From Duganella flavida (GTDB lineage Bacteria; Pseudomonadota; Gammaproteobacteria; Burkholderiales; Burkholderiaceae_D), in contig NZ_WWCN01000028.1 of the NCBI RefSeq assembly GCF_009857445.1, positions 1 through 46,688 on the forward strand: 46,688 nucleotides of DNA. Reading direction: 5' to 3'. The position numbers were made by a program, and so were the translations under genes. Of this stretch, positions 44,124-46,688 are shown one piece after another. Within the stretch, counting starts at the first letter, position 1; each line of letters begins with the position of its first letter. The notes under the pieces were generated by a model. It did no database searches and had not been told where the DNA came from. It was given only the letters and a program-made list of their open reading frames with translations.

Positions 44124-45164
44124 TTAATTTGCCGCGGTTGTGAATTTCCAAGACTTTGACAGCGCAGTGCCATTTACGGTGCCAGAGAACGAAACGGTAT
44201 AAACAGTATTCGCAGCCATCCTGACCACAGGAACAATAGTGAGCGCATATGCAGCCATTTGACCGTCTGCAGTCAGCTCAGGACCAGTCGATGTAAAAGT
44301 GCCGCCAGCTGTATTTGCCAGAATGCGCGCCGACAGCGGTTGTCCACCAGCCGGAGTTATATTCAATTGCGTGACGGAGATAGTTGGTTTTGCACCAGTC
44401 GCTGCGAATGATTTGGTCTTGAAGTTCAGCGTAACAGGTGTACCCAGCTCCTGATATTGAGGAAGCGGCGTAGGCACTTCGGCTTGGTTGTAGAAGACAA
44501 TTGGAACGCCGGTTTGGTCTGGATAAGGATAGACGCGGATTGTACCGTCTGCCGGCAACTGCTCTGCTTTTGACGTGGCGATTGAGAAGTCCGCGACGCA
44601 TACCGTATATTTGCCGTAAATCGGATCATCCTTCGTATTGATCGCAGAGATACCGATATCGCGCATGCCCGAAAAGAGTACTCCGATGTGGTAGACGCTA
44701 TTTGCCCAGCTAGCGGTACAGCCCGCGAAATTGCCGGCGCCATTCGTGCCGAAAATAACTTCGTCCACATATGCGCTGGAATATCCCGCAGCCTTCGCGC
44801 GTGCAGTCGCATCAACGCCGGTGAATCCCATCTTGCCCTCTGCCTCGCTATGCAGGCTGACGATGGTATTTATATCGAGGTAGTTCCAATGAGCGAGCAC
44901 CGACTTGTCGAGAGCGGCATTCTGGCTGAGCAGACCAGATCCCACTTTTTCCCGGAGCGCATTTACAGCGTTGAATACGACGAGATTCCCACTGTCGCTT
45001 GTGTAGTTTGGAACGGGCACGCTTTGGACTAGCTCATTAACATCGACTGCGGGCGGCGTTACGACTGGCGTCACATTCGGCTGCTGAACTGATGTCGAGC
45101 CACCGCCACCACAGGCTGTCAGTGTTGCCGCTACGAGTAGCATAAAGTTGTTCTTACTTTGCAA
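44124..45164 (-). CDS. CAP-domain (SCP/PR1-like) lipoprotein
   Basis: A 346-residue exported protein. The lipoprotein signal ends LTAC followed by GGGGSTS, so Cys is lipidated. A CAP/SCP domain follows (about 50-210): AVNALREKVGSGLL, LDKSVLAHWNYLD, HSEAEGKMGFTGVDATARA and a later YGKYTVCVADF. The C-terminal part (about 240-345) looks like a fibronectin or Big-type beta domain (TVYTVSFSGTVNG). The start is most likely TTG at 45164, with GAGAGGGAAG upstream. Bacterial CAP proteins are secreted and poorly understood. Confidence 0.78.
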   Translation of the reverse strand: MQSKNNFMLLVAATLTACGGGGSTSVQQPNVTPVVTPPAVDVNELVQSVPVPNYTSDSGNLVVFNAVNALREKVGSGLLSQNAALDKSVLAHWNYLDINTIVSLHSEAEGKMGFTGVDATARAKAAGYSSAYVDEVIFGTNGAGNFAGCTASWANSVYHIGVLFSGMRDIGISAINTKDDPIYGKYTVCVADFSIATSKAEQLPADGTIRVYPYPDQTGVPIVFYNQAEVPTPLPQYQELGTPVTLNFKTKSFAATGAKPTISVTQLNITPAGGQPLSARILANTAGGTFTSTGPELTADGQMAAYALTIVPVVRMAANTVYTVSFSGTVNGTALSKSWKFTTAAN

Positions 45165-45305
45165 AGTACTTCCCTCTCTTGGAAATTGAGCTGTCAAGCT
45201 CGCCTACATAAACAGCAGGGCACTTCTCAACACCCCGCGGCAAAAAGTTTTGGACGTCAATGTCAGGACCAATTAGCGGGCATTCATTCCGATCGACTGG
45301 CCGGT

Positions 45306-45338
45306 GATCATGGACTACTTCAGTAACCGTTCATGATC
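45306..45338. repeat. Inverted repeat in a gene-free gap
   Basis: GATCATG (45306-45312) and CATGATC (45332-45338) within the gap between the CAP lipoprotein and the 74-aa gene. The surrounding sequence is somewhat like the terminal region of IS21-type elements, but this is from memory and weak. Confidence 0.25.
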
Positions 45339-45401
45339 GATGGAATAGCATCGGGGGCGAGGGATTTCCCCCGAAACTATGTGTTACTTCTGCTTATCAA
45401 C

Positions 45402-45626
45402 TTAGTTCACCCTACGCAGAGTAACCAAGCTATCTTCGCCGTCGATCGCCCACGAAACTTGTGAGAGGATGGACCGAAGTTCCATCTCGGTGACGGCTCG
45501 GCCATCTTTGCGTCCGACGTGGATGTTGTATTCCGAAATCGCGGAATGAAGGGATGCCCTGTTACTAATCTCGGCATGTAGGTTAACTATTGTCGTTCCT
45601 AAATATCTACGCTCTGCTGGCGTCAT
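45402..45626 (-). CDS. Hypothetical protein, 74 aa
   Basis: Starts MTPAERRYLGTTIVNLHAE, supported by AGAGGAAAG before the ATG at 45626; the longer frame to 45692 is not supported. Soluble, mainly helical, ends LVTLRRVN. No known family. Confidence 0.5.
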   Translation of the reverse strand: MTPAERRYLGTTIVNLHAEISNRASLHSAISEYNIHVGRKDGRAVTEMELRSILSQVSWAIDGEDSLVTLRRVN

Positions 45627-45935
45627 TACTTTCCTCTTTTTGAAGCCTCGATGCCCAAGCGGGCGAGCAATCGAGATCAATATTTTCCTCAAGACGCATG
45701 CATTTCAATTGGCTTATCGTTTAGAGCTTCCTGGAGTTGCTGAAAACGCATTAAAAAGCTGTCTTTGTTAGGTCTACGCCCAACAGGAATTTTCTATTAC
45801 GCATATTTCGCTAAAACAAGATTTTTACCTCACAGGCGAAATATATATGTAAATTCTAACAAAGTCACTTATAGTTGCCAAATGGTTCCGCATAGTTGGT
45901 GGACTGCCTTCACTCCTAGAATGAAGCTTGCAGTC

Positions 45936-46196
45936 ATGGAAAAAACAAACCAACCGCTATCTGCAAGAGAAATTTTCGGGAGAAATCTTCGCCGGGCCCG
46001 GCGTCTAAAAGACGTATCGCAGGAAGAGTTGGCGCTACGCGCGGACCTAAGCCGTACCTACGTCAGCGAAGTTGAGCGTGGCGTCCGGAACGTCTCCATC
46101 GACAACATGGGGCTGCTATCGCAGGCGCTCGGCGTGCCGCTGCGTGATCTTGTTGACCCTGCGATGTTTAAGATCCTGGACGATTCATCTGAATAG
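45936..46196 (+). CDS. XRE-type regulator
   Basis: A helix-turn-helix protein of 86 residues: FGRNLRRARRLKDVSQEELA, DLSRTYVSEVERGVRNVSIDN, MGLLSQALGVPLRDLVDP. This layout is typical of XRE regulators and of restriction-modification controller (C) proteins, but no methyltransferase or nuclease is visible nearby. Starts at 45936 or 45921 are equally plausible; neither has a strong ribosome site. The frame continues upstream to 45765 without support. Confidence 0.75.
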   Translation: MEKTNQPLSAREIFGRNLRRARRLKDVSQEELALRADLSRTYVSEVERGVRNVSIDNMGLLSQALGVPLRDLVDPAMFKILDDSSE

Positions 46197-46382
46197 GCCA
46201 AATACCAGCCGTAGTACGCAACTTGAGCGGGCAATTTATAAGCCGCAAGATGCCCTGACTCGAATCCTCGGGCCACGAGTTTTAAGTCATTAGCTCGGAG
46301 TGAGATGTGCAAACAACGCATGTGCGTCGGCGCCAGAATCCGCAGGTGCCGTGACGGTCTCGTTGATTGACGCCGTTGTGCG

Positions 46383-46580
46383 ATGTACTTGATAGACAAA
46401 TACTCTTTGCAATTATCAGGATGGCGCAAGGCCGAAGCAAGCAAGCCGCGCAAGCAGCGACGCAGTTTGAAACAGATCCAAGCGGATCTGAAAGAACTCG
46501 GTTATGAAGGATCGTATGACCGCGTGGCAGCGTTTGCCAGGCAGTGGAAGGCAGGTCAAATTGAGTGGGTCACCCATTAG
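46383..46580 (+). pseudogene. IS21-type istA transposase remnant
   Basis: A 65-residue fragment whose core, KPRKQRRSLKQIQADLKELG followed by YEGSYDRVAAFARQW, matches the N-terminal region of IS21 IstA. The catalytic domain and istB are absent and the frame stops after VTH. The preceding sequence does not contain the IstA N-terminus. This is a decayed insertion inside element 2. Confidence 0.75.
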
Positions 46581-46688
46581 CCGGCCACTGTCAACAGTAC
46601 GAATTTCTCCCTCGCGCTACTCTGCGATCTCTTGCATTATTTAGCCATCGTATCCGTTCAGCAGGCGTAAAGGTCGTTCCCTATGCCT

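Larger units (their letters stand above)
32747..46688 (+). mobile_element. Element 2: gamma-mobile-trio-like island inserted in a TMEM175 gene (partial)
   Basis: The left boundary is where similarity between the broken host gene and the intact element copy stops (about 32,746/32,747). Immediately inside, a recombinase trio reads rightward, then comes an intact TMEM175 gene and low-GC cargo: XRE regulators, H-NS, phosphoesterase operon, CAP lipoprotein, IS remnant. No right end or host 5-prime TMEM175 fragment is seen, so the element extends beyond the window. Confidence 0.82.

Overview
The window looks like a chromosome segment of an Oxalobacteraceae-type betaproteobacterium (Massilia/Duganella/Janthinobacterium group). 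This is inferred from the GC-rich middle with a PEP-CTERM metalloprotease, paired M3 oligopeptidases, ahpCF, a long YgiQ, DUF4404/VF530 proteins and BpH3-type H-NS proteins. About 22.7 kb of ordinary chromosome (roughly 10,085-32,746) lies between two AT-richer integrated elements. Each element runs off one edge of the window.

Element 1 (window start to about 10,085) ends inside dinB. Host dinB is cut right after its second catalytic carboxylate motif (Ile-Asp-Glu). A four-gene operon sits against the junction and reads inward: three different tyrosine recombinases (460, 507 and 820 aa) and a 173-aa coiled-coil protein, with overlapping or 2-bp junctions. A textbook LexA box lies 13 bp upstream of the dinB start. 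The SOS promoter therefore points through the dinB stub into the recombinase operon. Beyond the operon are a decayed integrase, an H-NS gene and small hypothetical, membrane or secreted genes.

The core holds a solute-binding protein, an ACS-type MFS permease, tRNA-Val and tRNA-Asp with a terminator, a cNMP-domain/AI-2E permease pair, hipBA with repeated inverted repeats, ahpC-ahpF separated by a strong hairpin, an NMT1-PAS-GGDEF-EAL sensor, a seven-repeat RCC1 lipoprotein, ygiQ, a probable unnamed small RNA with its own promoter and terminator, DUF4404, a VF530 protein, two tandem M3 peptidases and a PEP-CTERM metalloprotease.

Element 2 (about 32,747 to beyond the window) interrupts a TMEM175-type (DUF1211) potassium channel gene just after the FSD signature of its first helix. 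It carries a gmtY-gmtZ-gmtX-like trio (gamma-mobile-trio type) reading inward. The GmtZ-like protein begins with seven tandem helix-turn-helix repeats of about 45 residues. Directly after the trio the element carries a complete TMEM175 gene closely related to the one it broke, so it appears to replace the function it destroys. Its cargo includes three XRE-type regulators with candidate operators, a second H-NS gene, a three-gene operon around a metallophosphoesterase, a CAP-domain lipoprotein, several hypothetical genes and an IS21 istA remnant.

The two elements are mirror images. In both, recombinases sit about 150 bp inside one terminus, a conserved protein-coding site is the target, and an H-NS paralogue is carried. 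Their far ends are outside the window.
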